64,000 nucleotides of DNA. Source: Latrodectus hesperus (Eukaryota > Arthropoda > Arachnida > Araneae > Theridiidae). The translations under genes were made by a program, and so were the position numbers. The stretch lies in the NCBI GenBank assembly GCA_037975125.1, contig CM075853.1, positions 94,778,543 through 94,842,542 of the forward strand, read 5' to 3'. Positions 24,301 to 31,311 of this stretch are shown piece by piece (positions within the stretch are counted from its first letter, which is position 1; every line of letters starts with the position of its first letter). The notes under the pieces were generated by a model. The model saw only the letters and a list, made by a program, of their open reading frames with translations. It ran no database searches and had not been told where the DNA came from.

Positions 24301-27070
24301 TTTGTTGAATCCTTGTCTCATATTTATAAGTGAGTATGGGTCTAATATTTGCTTTATTTATCATAATTTTTGTATTTAATAAAATTAAACTTAAAAAAAT
24401 TTTGTGATCATAAAAGGCACCATTTTACTATGAGAGTGTGTCGTTTTATCTCTGTATCTATATTATAGGGTATTAATTTTGAATATGACAAGTGTAGTTA
24501 TCAACTATTTAAAATTTTCCATCTCTGTTTTGATGTTGTATTAATGAATCCTCTGTATTTAATTTAGTGTTTATTAATTATTTAATCTATTTTTGCTGCC
24601 AACTTCCTAAACCTTTAATAATACATTTTGTTTGTGCTATCTTTTCTGTATCATTAGCATAGATGAAGATTTACTTAATTTTGGTGTTAACCGAGTCCCA
24701 GTGTTAACACTAGAATCATAAATTGTCCACCTTGGAGCCAGGTTTGTTAATGGATAAGAATATCACTATGTCCCAGAATTTGTGATTCAAAAATTTGTAA
24801 GGTTACCAAATATTTTATGGTGGAGAAAGTGAGAGCTATTGTTGACTTAAGCTGAAATAGGCAAGCCATCAAGAACTACAAGTAGGAAGTCACTATCAAT
24901 ACTGTCTATAAAATATATGGCTGTCATGATCAGTGTATGCCAATAAATTAATGCAATTTAATACCGAATTCTCTAAATTTTTCAGAAATTTATTCACAAG
25001 TGATCTTTTTTTTATAACTATTTAAATATTTTTCAACTTCACAGTCCAGTCACATTAATGTGACCACCAAATACTTTCGACATTGATGTTAAATAACCAA
25101 TCACTGAAAGCAGCACAGTTCAGTTGAGCATATATGAAGAGTGTGTGAGGGCTTTGGAAGACAGTGCGATTTATCTAACAAACAAAAGTTCATGATCATG
25201 GCATTCAAGCCAAGTGTGGAAGTACTTCTAAAACAGCTAAGTTTGTGAACTGCTTGCATGCTGCTGTGGTAAAAGTGTACTGTACATGACAAAATGAGAC
25301 TGTCCAACATCATTGATGAGGAAAATATGCATCACAGCTTGTAGATAACAGAGCTGAATGACGACTGCAGAGATATATTTGGTTGAATAGATATGCTATC
25401 ATTGACGACATGTACACACAATTGAGTGTCCAGATCACAACCAAGCGACTACCAATAGTCTCCCAAAGTACTATTCAATGAACGTTGCTTCATATGGTCC
25501 TCCAAAGCAGACACCTGATTCATGCACCTATCCTAACTACTGTTCATTAGCGATGAAGGTTGGAATTTGCATGCAAGCACTTCAACTGGTTGTTCACTTA
25601 ATACATTTTATGCTCCATTGGAGAGAAAGACATTGGTATATAGGGTGTGAAAGCTCTAAAATCAAATACTCTGCAACCATTACTGGAATGGTCCAGGCTG
25701 TAGGTGGGAGCACTATGATGTTGGGAATGTTTCCTGTCATTTTCTGGGTTCACTCATCATTATGAAAGGCACGATAGATCAATACAAGTATGCATCTGTC
25801 TTTGTGGATCGTGTCTACCTCGATATGTTCATTGTTTTTCCTCATGATGATGATATCTACCAACAACACAATGTAAAGCATCATACAGCTTGCAGTGTAT
25901 GTGCATGGTTTGAAAGAGCACCATTATGAGTCTATTGTTCTCTCCAGCAAGCCTACCTTACTTAAATCCAGTCAAAAATCAATGGGTTCATCTCTGTTGG
26001 TTGTTTGCAGCATAGATCCTCACTTGGAGTCAGAATGGCTCAACATTCCAGTGAAAACCTTCAGGAATCTAATTGACTGTATTTCTAATCTATAGCCAGT
26101 ATACCCACTTTTCATACAGCAGACTGCTGTAAGATGTAGGACGTCTTACAGCAGTCTGCTATGGCAGTAAAGGCAGTAAACAGCAGAAAAGTGGGTATAC
26201 TGGCTTTTGACAAATGGTCACATTAATGGAATTGGACTGTGTAAAAAAATATGTTTATTTAAACCTAATAATTTACAAAATATGTTTTTAGGAAAGTTTG
26301 AAGAAATTATCTATAAAGAATATTTTTTTAAGGATCTTTTAAAGAATTTGTTTCAAAATACATTAGCTGATATGAACAATTCTAATTCTCGGCACATGAA
26401 ATTGTTGTGAGAAAAACAAATCACTAGATTATGTAACAAAATTTCCAGTTTTTTAAGTATTTGAATCAGTCAAGTAACTAGTGCATTGTAAATGATTATA
26501 TTCATCTGGACATATAATAATTGCTCTTAATTTAATATATTTGGATTTACTTAATCCATGTGATTAATTTTATCTGTAATTCTGAAAATCGAGCTGCCAA
26601 TTGAAGGGTTATCCCTGTGGCCTTTAGTTAATCACTTTGTGGCTTTGATTCTGCATTTTTATAGATATGTATTTCACTTAGTAATTTGTTTATCCTTTTA
26701 AACTTGTAGATTCTGGGTGAATGTTCCAAGCCATTTATGAAGTGTCACTAATTATGCAAAGCATTTGATGCCTTAGAATGGGGCCATTATTTATTCTGTT
26801 TTATTTTAAAATTATGAAAATCCCATAATAACTCTAATTGTTGAATGATTTTTCTTTTGCAGAGCTGAAGTGCCTGATCGCACTAGTGGAAGCCGAACCT
26901 CCCTGAACAGCAGTGTAAAGGGGCCAGAAAGTGAGACAGACAGTATGGTGGAGTATGGTGAGGGAGAAGCTAGCAAATTCAATGAGGATGGATCTTTCAT
27001 AGGCCAATATGGTTCAAAGAAGAAACCAGAAGACTCAGCATCACCATCTGCCCTCGCCACATTTGTTTAG
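2799..27070 (+). CDS. Nrg: Neuroglian (L1-family cell adhesion molecule), 3' part, 12 exons
   Basis: Single-pass membrane adhesion protein of the L1CAM family, which in flies mediates homophilic adhesion in axon guidance and septate junctions and links to spectrin through ankyrin. Seen here: exons 2799-3080, 4213-4400, 4914-5093, 5171-5408, 8644-8762, 10957-11143, 12551-12673, 13716-13904, 17145-17276, 22077-22235, 22334-22550 and 26863-27070. All have AG/GT borders and compatible phases, and together give about 739 codons then TAG. Order: one Ig domain, five FN3 domains, transmembrane helix, tail with FIGQY. The family has six Ig and five FN3 domains, so this Ig is the sixth and the gene is cut at the left window edge. 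Domain boundaries are mostly phase-1 introns, as usual for Ig/FN3 modules. The coding exons show no stop or frameshift, so the gene looks intact. Neuroglian is preferred over other L1 relatives because of the juxtamembrane RNRGGKY motif and close agreement of segment lengths with insect Neuroglian from memory. Confidence 0.93.
3081..4212 (+). other. Nrg intron
   Basis: AT-rich intron without coding signal. Its only notable structure is a 29-bp inverted repeat at 3409-3474. Confidence 0.85.
3409..3474. repeat. 29-bp perfect inverted repeat (8-nt loop)
   Basis: Arm 3409-3437 and arm 3446-3474 are perfect reverse complements, separated by tagtactt. The arm begins atactttaagtgtgatt. An RNA copy would fold as a tight hairpin. 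The sequence shows no transposon TIR features and lies inside an intron. Confidence 0.9.
4213..4400 (+). CDS. Nrg: Nrg exon: first half of FN3 domain 1
   Basis: Phase 1-0 exon of 188 bp. It begins with the inter-domain proline cluster (DTPNPPK) typical of an FN3 A strand, followed by the conserved tryptophan (VEWQPN) and the strand-C tyrosine (IQSYTIQFN). The acceptor follows tttttcacag and the donor is TTCAAA/gtaagt. The domain is split in its middle and continues in the exon starting at 4914. Confidence 0.9.
4401..4913 (+). other. Nrg intron
   Basis: 513-bp AT-rich intron; nothing else seen in it. Confidence 0.9.
4914..5093 (+). CDS. Nrg: Nrg exon: end of FN3-1 and start of FN3-2
   Basis: Phase 0-0 exon of 180 bp. 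It carries the FN3 F-strand signature ([20 protein letters not shown]), completing domain 1, then the linker and first strands of FN3 domain 2 up to the conserved tryptophan (NLVIAWT). The acceptor is atttag and the donor ACT/gtgagt. Asn-Tyr-Thr here is a possible N-glycosylation site. The short intron that follows (77 bp) is the smallest in the gene. Confidence 0.9.
5171..5408 (+). CDS. Nrg: Nrg exon: rest of FN3 domain 2
   Basis: Phase 0-1 exon of 238 bp. It continues FN3-2 directly after the tryptophan, with the [11 protein letters not shown] strand C and the [13 protein letters not shown]-strand signature, ending in GYSGED before the linker to domain 3. The acceptor is ttttttttaag and the donor GATG/gtatga. 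Base composition is distinctly more GC-rich than the flanking introns. The opposite-strand open frame over the same bases is a shadow of this exon. Confidence 0.92.
5760..5938 (+). mobile_element. tRNA-derived SINE with 14-bp target-site duplication
   Basis: The tRNA-like head includes an A-box-like segment (gccgaatggttagcgc) near 5772-5787 and a B box GGTTCGAATCC at 5814-5824. The body ends in a short AAC-rich tail. It is bounded by the perfect duplication gcatataaatagtc at 5746-5759 and 5939-5952. The 3' part (gtagtggtt.ggaatcca...gtaagtcc.ggtc.aatta) recurs in a second, degraded copy at 49130-49245, so this is a dispersed family. Confidence 0.9.
6275..6573 (+). repeat. 74-bp direct repeat pair in intron
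   Basis: Copies at 6275-6348 and 6500-6573 share the opening tttgttgtttattaaaaag and the ending acttcaatagtcagtt, with a few substitutions between them. They are 225 bp apart. The family is not recognised. Confidence 0.8.
8155..8254 (+). repeat. 50-bp tandem duplication
   Basis: Two adjacent units, 8155-8204 and 8205-8254, both opening tatcct.tttaata and containing gtactggatgttt.ctctga. The units have diverged at several positions. Intronic, without known function. Confidence 0.8.
8644..8762 (+). CDS. Nrg: Nrg exon: first half of FN3 domain 3
   Basis: Phase 1-0 exon of 119 bp, too short to stand out as an open frame by itself. It starts with the proline-rich linker (VPMEAPKNF), has the FN3 tryptophan (FSWDPV) and ends within strand C (GHFRGYK), exactly where the next coding exon resumes. 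Acceptor gttttccag, donor AAA/gtatgc. The following intron runs to 10956. Confidence 0.9.
8763..10956 (+). other. Nrg intron
   Basis: About 2.2 kb, strongly AT-rich; I see no gene, repeat family or RNA in it. Confidence 0.85.
10957..11143 (+). CDS. Nrg: Nrg exon: second half of FN3 domain 3
   Basis: Phase 0-1 exon of 187 bp resuming strand C ([10 protein letters not shown]) and containing the F-strand region ([18 protein letters not shown]), then EFTTPEG, the linker to domain 4. A possible N-glycosylation site (NVT) is visible. Acceptor aatttag, donor GGAA/gtaaga. The exon is not represented by an ATG-initiated frame of its own but is continuous and stop-free when spliced. Confidence 0.9.
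11144..12550 (+). other. Nrg intron with hairpin
   Basis: AT-rich intron containing the long inverted repeat at 11562-11641. The segment at 12360-12430, shortly before the next exon, is unusually purine-rich (GGAAG/GAAGTGA runs) on the + strand. Confidence 0.85.
11562..11641. repeat. 32-bp perfect inverted repeat, stem extends further
   Basis: Arm 11562-11593 (acaattgtgcagttattt...) and arm 11610-11641 are perfect reverse complements. The spacer itself continues the stem (attttc/gaaaac with a mismatch), leaving a loop of about 4 nt. No TIR, transposase or duplication accompanies it. Confidence 0.9.
12551..12673 (+). CDS. Nrg: Nrg exon: first half of FN3 domain 4 (two possible acceptors)
   Basis: Phase 1-1 exon with the FN3 tryptophan (YLIWKRP) and strand C (TGYNIYYRE). 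I place the acceptor at ctcctatattag (AG 12549-12550), which gives PEG-TPGPV and matches the linker length of insect Neuroglian. An in-frame upstream acceptor at 12528-12529 (tttatag) would add seven residues (KNFSPIL in place of none, with the next Thr becoming Ala). Donor GAAG/gtattt. Confidence 0.87.
12674..13715 (+). other. Nrg intron
   Basis: About 1.0 kb, AT-rich; nothing else recognised. Confidence 0.88.
13716..13904 (+). CDS. Nrg: Nrg exon: second half of FN3 domain 4
   Basis: Phase 1-1 exon of 189 bp with a charged D-E loop ([17 protein letters not shown]) followed by the FN3 E-F signature [24 protein letters not shown] and LKPxTKYRI are conserved in Neuroglian. Acceptor gcgaacag; the donor is CGCC/gttagt, a less common but acceptable GT site that keeps phase 1 with the next exon. 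Confidence 0.9.
14939..15132. repeat. 44-bp-periodic array of CGAG/CTCG palindromes
   Basis: Five 13-bp units of form CGAG-N5-CTCG start at 14939, 14983, 15027, 15071 and 15120 (spacings 44, 44, 44, 49). The last is degenerate (CGAATCCTACTCG). The words aatgcgcgc at 14971 and 15059 are 88 bp apart, in register with the array. Subterminal repeats of this sort are transposase binding sites in several DNA transposons. Confidence 0.85.
15270..15401 (+). pseudogene. piggyBac-like transposase N-terminal remnant
   Basis: An ATG frame of 43 codons begins MAQKRKLND and continues with an Asp/Glu/Ser-rich acidic stretch ([20 protein letters not shown]), the usual look of piggyBac-family transposase N-termini. 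It then runs into a few hydrophobic residues and a TAG, where the element has been internally deleted. It lies inside the TTAA-bounded element, downstream of the palindrome array that may be its promoter region. No catalytic DDD region is present, so no transposase activity is expected. Confidence 0.6.
17145..17276 (+). CDS. Nrg: Nrg exon: first half of FN3 domain 5
   Basis: Phase 1-1 exon of 132 bp. Landmarks: [13 protein letters not shown] linker, the FN3 tryptophan (VTWVP), and [15 protein letters not shown], where EGHPG is a Neuroglian hallmark. Acceptor atgcttctag, donor AAGG/gtaagt. The intron that follows is almost 5 kb because it contains the LTR retroelement. Confidence 0.9.
17587..17906 (+). 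repeat. 5' LTR
   Basis: 320 bp, begins TGTAAAAATC and ends AATCACA. Matches the 3' LTR over its whole length with about 30 substitutions and short indels. CCTTT target duplication lies immediately to its left. Opposite-strand open frames here are shadows of the LTR. Confidence 0.93.
17907..17920 (+). other. Primer binding site candidate
   Basis: TTGGCGCATGTG directly abuts the 5' LTR end; TGGCGC is the form expected to pair with a tRNA 3' CCA end. Which tRNA primes was not determined. Confidence 0.6.
18278..18337. repeat. (AT)n microsatellite in LTR element leader
   Basis: About 60 bp of uninterrupted AT dinucleotides in the untranslated leader between the primer binding site and gag. Confidence 0.95.
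18507..19259 (+). pseudogene. Gag-like plus integrase zinc-binding region of LTR element
   Basis: A 250-codon frame that joins two parts. The N-terminal 80 or so residues look like a Ty3/gypsy gag core ([21 protein letters not shown], then a LTPR-like segment [12 protein letters not shown]). A polar, Glu/Lys/Asn-rich linker follows without a visible protease motif. From about residue 165 it resembles the region before and into the integrase zinc finger ([13 protein letters not shown]). The second His of the HHCC motif, expected in GGHL, is replaced (GGIL), and the frame then departs from the family consensus, which continues in another frame from about 19190. The product is therefore not functional. 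Confidence 0.75.
19136..19477 (+). pseudogene. Integrase fragment (zinc CxxC and start of catalytic core)
   Basis: Overlaps the preceding frame in another register and becomes the meaningful frame from about 19190. It contains [20 protein letters not shown], with the CxxC pair of the HHCC finger, and [18 protein letters not shown], which holds the first Asp of the D,D,E triad, then [12 protein letters not shown] and a stop. Similarity continues briefly after the stop ([16 protein letters not shown]) and then breaks off. The second Asp and the Glu of the triad are absent because the sequence jumps into reverse transcriptase at about 19525. Confidence 0.85.
19525..20655 (+). pseudogene. Reverse transcriptase and RNase H, interrupted
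   Basis: Homology begins at the KKDG...CVDY motif, already containing a stop, and a second stop follows the GYWEIPLD block. The longest open part is 19759-20412 (217 codons): [13 protein letters not shown], the catalytic box [15 protein letters not shown] and the connection region, then RNase H starting at TDA. RNase H continues past stops at 20410, 20426 and 20446 with TDHNPLKYL and ends near ADTLSKV at about 20655. The N-terminal third of RT is missing. The chromosomal order RT-RNase H then 3' LTR, with integrase upstream, is the point of interest. Confidence 0.9.
20876..20935. repeat. 25-bp perfect inverted repeat at LINE 5' junction
   Basis: Arms 20876-20900 and 20911-20935 with the 10-nt loop aaaataatgg. 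The left arm contains the target duplication of the LINE fragment, so the right arm looks like an inverted copy made during integration. Confidence 0.9.
20893..21046 (+). mobile_element. 5'-truncated LINE 3' end inserted in the LTR element
   Basis: From about 20936 one frame reads [28 protein letters not shown], typical of the last residues of a LINE reverse transcriptase frame, and is followed by a GAAGAAGAAGAA tail. The fragment is flanked by a 13-bp duplication aataaatataatg (20880-20892 and 21047-21059). Its 5' end is an inverted copy of the flanking DNA: 20911-20935 is the reverse complement of 20876-20900. The LINE clade cannot be fixed from so short a piece. Confidence 0.7.
21288..21297 (+). 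other. Polypurine tract of LTR element
   Basis: GGAGGGAAGG immediately upstream of the 3' LTR, the position and composition expected for the plus-strand primer. Confidence 0.85.
21298..21614 (+). repeat. 3' LTR
   Basis: 317 bp, begins TGTCAAAATC and ends AATCACA. It is followed by the second copy of the CCTTT target duplication. Confidence 0.93.
22077..22235 (+). CDS. Nrg: Nrg exon: second half of FN3 domain 5
   Basis: Phase 1-1 exon of 159 bp. The domain resumes after the intron that holds the LTR element. The E-F signature is [18 protein letters not shown], followed by a short acidic stalk (KIEEFET) leading to the membrane. Acceptor tttaatag, donor ATGG/gtaaat. Confidence 0.9.
22334..22550 (+). 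CDS. Nrg: Nrg exon: transmembrane helix and juxtamembrane tail
   Basis: Phase 1-2 exon of 217 bp. After a short stalk it encodes a hydrophobic helix of about 24 residues (start [17 protein letters not shown], rich in Leu/Ile) and a basic stop-transfer KRNRGGKY, then an acidic tail stretch ([14 protein letters not shown]). WFIGMM and RNRGGKY are strongly conserved in Neuroglian. Acceptor ttcttcttag, donor AAAGC/gtaagt. Confidence 0.93.
23112..23359 (-). mobile_element. tRNA-derived SINE, minus strand, 12-bp duplication
   Basis: On the - strand the head reads GCCGCCCAACTTGTCTAGTGGTCAGC (A-box region, + strand 23334-23359), and the B box TAGGTTCAAATC lies at + strand 23296-23307. The insert is flanked by the perfect duplication tacacattttct (23100-23111 and 23360-23371). 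The head resembles a Glu/Asp-type tRNA more than the other SINEs here, so it is probably a separate family. Confidence 0.87.
25478..26095 (+). pseudogene. Tc1-like transposase remnant
   Basis: Short stretches in several frames match the Tc1/mariner catalytic region: [14 protein letters not shown] (family: V-AGGGSVMVWG), then around 25860-25920 an echo of QQDNA-HTA-V--WF (seen as QQHN...HHTACSV in one frame), and around 25950-25990 [10 protein letters not shown] (family SPDLNPIE-W). Stops and frameshifts separate them, so no active enzyme is encoded. The N-terminal DNA-binding part is largely unrecognisable. Confidence 0.8.
26095..26204. repeat. Nested inverted repeat inside Tc1-like element
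   Basis: Outer arms 26095-26112 (gccagtatacccactttt) and 26187-26204 are perfect reverse complements. Inside them, 26118-26134 (agcagactgctgtaaga) pairs perfectly with 26144-26160. The whole 110 bp can fold as a two-part cruciform or stem. Confidence 0.9.
26863..27070 (+). CDS. Nrg: Nrg terminal exon: ankyrin-binding FIGQY tail and stop
   Basis: Last coding exon, phase 2 entry, 208 bp to TAG at 27068-27070. It encodes a Ser-rich stretch, [13 protein letters not shown], then [16 protein letters not shown] is the ankyrin-binding motif of the L1 family; phosphorylation of its Tyr is known to release ankyrin. Beyond it come 17 residues ending ALATFV, a fit to a class I PDZ ligand (Thr at -2, Val at 0). 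Fly Neuroglian has two alternative tails; this one resembles the longer neuronal form in its C-terminal PDZ-like end but is much shorter. No alternative terminal exon was recognised in the window. Confidence 0.93.
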
Positions 27071-28840
27071 CCCATCAAAATAAATAAAAGCAGATGCGGG
27101 ACAAAATCTGCTTTACAAGTTTTAAGAAATACTCACTTTATTTGCATAAAAGCCTTCATTAGTTTAGATGTTTGCAAAAAAAAAGCTGAAATTTAGTGTA
27201 TCTATTACATTCTTGGCAAAGGGTGAACTTTGTGGCCCTTTGGTGTCCTTTCCTTTATGGCAATCCTTTCATGATTTTACAATGGAAAACGTCATTTATC
27301 CTGTGTGAAGACCCATTTTCCATTCAGAATTGATTTTTTATTTATTGTTTTTGCATTTTTCATGAACATTTTCATTGCATTTTTATAATATAGCATTAAA
27401 AATTGTCATTGGATTGCCAGGGGTTATGATACGTTTAAATTTTATACTTTTGTTATGTTGTGCTTAACATTTCACTTTATTTAAATCATCTGAGGTATGG
27501 ATTAGTTATTTTTTAACTACAAATTTACATTGAAAAATTTGGTTTTGTGCAGTCACAGTTAAAAACTGTATGATTTTATTGACTTAAGGAAAATACTTGA
27601 AATAAGTTATAGAAAACTTATTTCATTACTTGTTTGAATAGTATTCTTGATTTTGAAGCTTCATAAATTTTGAATTATTTTATAATTGCAATGTATTGCA
27701 AAAGATAGCTTTTATCTTCAAGACTCATGATTAAAATTTACTTAAATATTACTAAAATAAGTGGAAACAATTTTAGGCTTTTATACTTTTTCTTCAAGAG
27801 AAACAAATGACAAATTTTTTCAAATTCATTGCAACATTTTATATGTAACAGGAACAAATTTGCATTTATATCTATCAACTTTTTTATTATTTAAGTGTAT
27901 AAATATTTAAAAAAACTTTAAACTCAATAGTCATTTGAAAAGAAATGATAATTTGTGAGATTAATATGCTATTATTGCCAAATATTTATATTTGCTAATG
28001 TCTTTTACATAAATGTGCCAGATATAGTTTATTGTTTGGGGCTTGGTATTTTAAAATACAAATGATATAAGTATGTTTAACATTTTTGTAGCTATTTGCA
28101 CATTTTATTGAGATTAACTGATCAAACTATTTGAGCCTGTATCTAAAATACACCCTTATATTAAATGAACTTTATATCGCCCTTATTTGCTAGAAAATTT
28201 ATTTCTAATTTCATTTAAATTGTTAAATGATCTCATATCCTAAAATAATTTTTGTCTTAAAAAATCTACACTACTATTAATCTCTAGTGTGAAGTACTTA
28301 AATTGATATAAAATTTTGATATTATCTTATTTACTATTATTCTTCCAGACTATGTTCCCACATTTTAATTCAAAAAAGATAGTTTTTATATGCAAATCAA
28401 TGCACACTCATGTCATTGCATTTTAATATTGACAGTGAATTGTATAAAATAAAAATTATTAATTTTGTAAAAAAAGAAAGTTTTGAATTTTTAAACGTAT
28501 CATCTCTCCTTAGATATTAGAATTTAAGGCAAATGTGTGGACATAATGTGATATTGCTTCTCTTATTTTTTTGTACAGAGCTAAATATTAGCTTTTCACT
28601 TAAGGTGGCAAATCAAAATCTTTATATAGTAGAAATATTTGTGCTTTTATGAGCATATGATTCATGGATGTGATTCTCTTATGATAAGATTGTTTTAATT
28701 CTTAAACAGATCATTTAGGGATAGAGCCTTAACTTATAAATGTGGAGGATGTGTAATCTTGTTCTAATTATATTTTATAGAGAAATATTTTTTGTACACA
28801 ATTCTCTCCTGAATAAAACTGTGGATTCAAAAATTTAAGG
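27071..28840 (+). other. Probable Nrg 3' UTR (proximal part)
   Basis: Follows the stop codon with no coding potential and a marked excess of T over A on the + strand. AATAAA occurs at 27079-27084 and 27083-27088, too close to the stop to be the likely main site, and at 28812-28817 (gaataaaactg), a plausible poly(A) signal. The true transcript end cannot be decided from sequence. Confidence 0.5.
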
Positions 28841-30949
28841 ACTAAATATATAGAACTCTGATGGTTCATGATTTAACTACTTTTACATGTTTTAATTTGA
28901 AATTTTTAAGAGAAATTTTTTTATTTTTACCATGAGTTCATATTTAAATTAAGAAATTGATTAGTACAATGCCAAAAAGCTATATGATGCAGATTGAGTT
29001 TGAGTTTTTCTAATGCAATTTATTTATGTAAGCATTTAAATAAAATATTTCACTCAGCAATTTTTTCTGGAGAAAAAAACAGCAGAATAATTTTCTAGAT
29101 CTAGAAATGAAAGCTTAGTTTTTAAAATTTTTGTTACAGGAAATTGCATTTGTCTTTTTTTAAATTAATTCAAAGCTAATTATTGGATTAGATAAAATAT
29201 TTTTAGCTATGCAGTCCTTACATTTTATGATTCTACAACATTGAGAGTTTTCTGTATGGGAAAGATTTCCTATTTATGGTTTTCTCAGTTGAGGAAATTA
29301 TATAAATAACTATTGTTTTAAGTTTGTTATGTTCGAAAACAGTGAAGTGTCTTTAGTTTATTATCAATGAATATTTTAAATGAGATTGATTAATTGATAT
29401 TAAAAATATGATTTGGATAGGTATTTAATTAAAAATATGGTGCGGGTTTAAATTTCCTACTTATCTATAAAATGTGTATACTTGAGTAGATAATTGGTGT
29501 ACGGTGATTGGAATCTCCATTATTATTTACATGTGCTTTTTCAAAAATTAAGCATTTCCTGTATTAAATAATATTTAAATAAGATGTCAAATGTTTTTAG
29601 AAACTATGCCTTACTTTTTAATATTTTAAATATTGTTTTAGTATTAACAGTTTTAAAATATACATATATTGCTGTATTCTACTTAATTTTTCACAGCAAA
29701 TGCTTGATTAAGCTTCTAATATGAGTATATAGAATTTTTAAAAAAGGTGTTTTTAAAATAAATAACTAAGCATTAATTTAAATATTTTTTATGTTTTTAA
29801 TATTTGCGTCATTTTATTCATTATGAGTGATGATTTGCTTAAGTTATATAATTATTGATATTAGTGGATTGTTTTGAATCAATTATCATTTTTCATTCCA
29901 TTTGCTGTTTTTATAAGAGCATTAAATTCGCGTAAATTTCTAAGTTTTCATGAATGTGATACTAAAATTCTGATTTAGGTAAAATTATTTCAGTATTCTG
30001 TAATAAGGAAGAAAAGTAAAGTAAAAAAATCAAGCAATACATTTAATACTTAAACTATAAAATTAATTTATGACATTTTAAGACTTGAAGTGCCTATTTG
30101 ATTGTTTTAGTGCATTTAAGAATGCTATGTTTCTTTTTTTTTTCAGTAATGTTAGACTTTGAATTAAAAATAAATAAGAATTTTTTTTCTTTTGTCCCTT
30201 TCTAATTTAAAAATTAATTTAAAGTTTTGTTTTCCTCTTAATATGAAACTTTTCAATATATTTCGAACATGCATTTGGCATTGTTGGAAATTAAGTGACA
30301 TTTGTTTATTTGTGCATTTCAACATGCATAGAGTAATTTTTTGTTTACATTTCTACATGGAAAAATGTATAATTTTGGTATCTGTAAGCAGGTGCCATTA
30401 TGTAAGTTTTTGTCACAACTAAGTGATGCATCATCACTTTGCTTCTTCGGTCAGTTCTGTTTTTTGCCATAACTCCATTCTTTTGTGGTTGAGATTAAGT
30501 TTGTGATTAAGCACTCATTTGTATATACTTTACATTGTTGCATCATTTTGTATTTCAAAACTATTCCATAATTTATTTTTGTAGTAAATTATATGTAGCT
30601 AGCTTACATGTTACTTTGGATGCAGAGCATTCCTAGCTGTTTCTTGCTACTCAATATTATTGGTAGCTCTAGAGTTGTACATATATATCTATGTGTGCCT
30701 GGTGCCTGATTTTTTATTTATTGTATTTATGTCGAGTTTTAATTTTTTGTGTCCAGAGATTTTCTTCTTTTAGGCTGAATATTTAATGATTTTATAACCC
30801 CCTTATGTTTTTATTTTGAATTATAATTAAATGCATTACAAGGTAAAGCTGCTTCCATTAAATGAAAACAAACTAAAATAAGTGCATGTTATTGATCTTA
30901 TCTGCTATTTAAGATAAAAATTGCTGGTACATTGTGAAATTATAACTGT

Positions 30950-31049
<100 letters not shown>

Positions 31050-31264
31050 GTTTCATGAAAAATTTAGTTACTTTCCTTTTTTTTAAAACATTGAAAAGTA
31101 AATTATTATTTTAAATGTAAAACTGTGTGTACTCTTAAGTGCAATTTGATTTTATCATTAAAAAATAACATGTGATTAAAAGTTGCATTTTTCATAAAAA
31201 AAAATGTTATTAAAATATTCGGCTAATAAGAAATTTTATTTTTATTGTATAATAGAATTTACTT

Positions 31265-31267
<3 letters not shown>

Positions 31268-31310
<43 letters not shown>
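31268..31310. repeat. Poly-T tract, 43 bp
   Basis: Forty-three consecutive T. It could be the reverse complement of a retroposed poly(A) tail, but no body was recognised beside it. Confidence 0.95.

Positions 31311-31311
<1 letters not shown>

Larger units (their letters stand above)
25040..26241 (+). mobile_element. Tc1-like DNA transposon, decayed
   Basis: The left end cacagtccagtcacattaatgtgacc (25040-25065) and the right end ggtcacattaatggaattggactgtg (26216-26241) are imperfect inverted repeats of a widespread Tc1-like type. Between them lies a badly broken + strand transposase. A TA duplication is not obvious directly at the ends. A nested inverted repeat at 26095-26204 was acquired near the right end. 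Size about 1.2 kb, shorter than the usual Tc1 length of about 1.6 kb for this type. Confidence 0.85.
22551..26862 (+). other. Nrg intron with SINE and Tc1-like element
   Basis: 4.3 kb between the transmembrane exon and the terminal exon. Besides the SINE (23112-23359) and the Tc1-like element (25040-26241), the part 23500-24200 is somewhat GC-richer and may hold an old unrecognised repeat. No coding exon was found in it. Confidence 0.8.
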
